In this document: positions 41,954 to 42,147 of the stretch, one piece after another
Position numbering within the stretch: position 1 is the first letter of the stretch
Layout of the letters: every line of letters starts with the position of its first letter
Assembly: GCA_024398995.1 (NCBI GenBank)
Contig: JAKSIE010000016.1
Coordinates: forward strand, 1 to 42,147
Reading direction: 5' to 3'
From: Fibrobacter sp.
GTDB lineage: Bacteria; Fibrobacterota; Fibrobacteria; Fibrobacterales; Fibrobacteraceae
DNA length: 42,147 bases
Translations under genes and position numbers: made by a program
The notes under the pieces: model-generated
Told to the model about the DNA's origin: nothing
Database searches by the model: none
Seen by the model: the letters and a program-made list of their open reading frames with translations, nothing else

Positions 41954-42043
41954 GAAATATACAAATCTTTTTACTTACTTTTTCACGAAAAATAAAAATC
42001 TTTAGCAAAAATCACGAAACATACAAATCTTTTTGTATGTTTC
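41954..42043. promoter_or_regulatory. Iteron-like repeats and palindrome upstream of the AAA ATPase gene
   Basis: Three related copies of GAAA-x-ATA-x-AAATCTTT start at 41954, 41987 and 42016. The third extends into a perfect 12-bp inverted repeat (GAAACATACAAA with TTTGTATGTTTC, loop TCTT) at 42016-42043. Two copies are preceded by CAC. They may be operator repeats for the ATPase gene or, for the palindrome, a terminator of the upstream gene. Confidence 0.45.
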
Positions 42044-42081
42044 TTCACGAATTTTAAAAATCGCTCTTTTTGTAGAGGGGT

Positions 42082-42147
42082 TTATTCGTTGTCGTCTTCC
42101 AACTGTTCTCCGATGGAGCGGAACATCGGGTCCCATGTCATTTTGCC
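42082..42147 (-). CDS. C-terminal end of an unidentified gene (partial)
   Basis: A minus-strand frame enters the window and ends in WDPMFRSIGEQLEDDNE before TAA at 42082-42084. The tail is acidic and hydrophilic. It is too short to assign a family. About 130 bases separate its stop from the next start, and this stretch holds the repeats upstream of the ATPase gene. Confidence 0.45.
   Translation of the reverse strand, partial: GKMTWDPMFRSIGEQLEDDNE

Overview
The window almost certainly comes from a Fibrobacter-type bacterium (Fibrobacterota). Two lipoproteins carry the 'Fibrobacter succinogenes major paralogous domain' (WMAENLNY, ENCEKYGRLYTW and SVRCL motifs). There is a Bacteroides-like fumarate reductase operon suited to a succinate producer, a secreted protein with a type IX-like sorting tail, and many outer-membrane proteins. 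Several genes have TAnnTTTG promoter motifs like those of Bacteroidetes.

Layout. 1-142: end of a gene, probably glyA, and its terminator. 225-1064: orphan ABC ATPase. 1067-6843 (-): TamA/TamB outer-membrane assembly pair. 7048-9422 (-): outer-membrane barrel protein plus Fib_succ lipoprotein. 9648-11711: parvulin-TPR lipoprotein. 11829-12281: ndk. 12343-15890: frdCAB (cytochrome b, flavoprotein, iron-sulfur protein), followed by a hairpin-rich 3' region and a terminator. 16188-20116 (-): NfeD/FloA membrane-domain operon with two extra unknown genes. 20228-21784 (-): tripartite hipB-hipS-hipT toxin-antitoxin operon with paired operators. 22033-23407: AT-rich pair of a small protein and a ComEC-type metallo-beta-lactamase protein. 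23421-25109: large two-domain Fib_succ lipoprotein with Cys-rich repeats. 25112-25287: second hairpin-rich element and a terminator. 25301-27129 (-): sufC-sufD. 27184-29082 (-): dnaG. 29150-30280 (-): sugar-type aminotransferase. 30383-30643: rpsT. 30901-37233: mglA-mglB-DUF2914-barrel-Omp85 cluster. 37306-37967 (-): broken outer-membrane barrel gene. 38008-40410 (-): secreted protein with sorting tail. 40605-41948 (-): AAA/DUF4143 ATPase. 42082-42147 (-): end of an unidentified gene.

How the genes fit together. Much of the window is core housekeeping (dnaG, rpsT, ndk, suf, frd) interleaved with cell-envelope biogenesis (TamAB, Omp85, NfeD/FloA, parvulin, barrels). The accessory part is about 20.2-25.1 kb, where a HipBST system, an AT-rich metallo-hydrolase pair and a repeat-bearing lipoprotein lie side by side.

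The most interesting signals are: (1) intergenic hairpin elements at 15891 and 25112 that share primary motifs, a G[CUUG]C hairpin and a compensatory base-pair change; (2) the HipBST operon with a promoter framed by two palindromic operators; (3) the small-protein plus metallo-hydrolase pair; (4) the Mgl GTPase switch genes joined to outer-membrane barrel genes; and (5) FloA/NfeD linked to a membrane-anchored protein with an FtsK-gamma-like winged helix. All assignments come from reading the sequence; no database search was possible.
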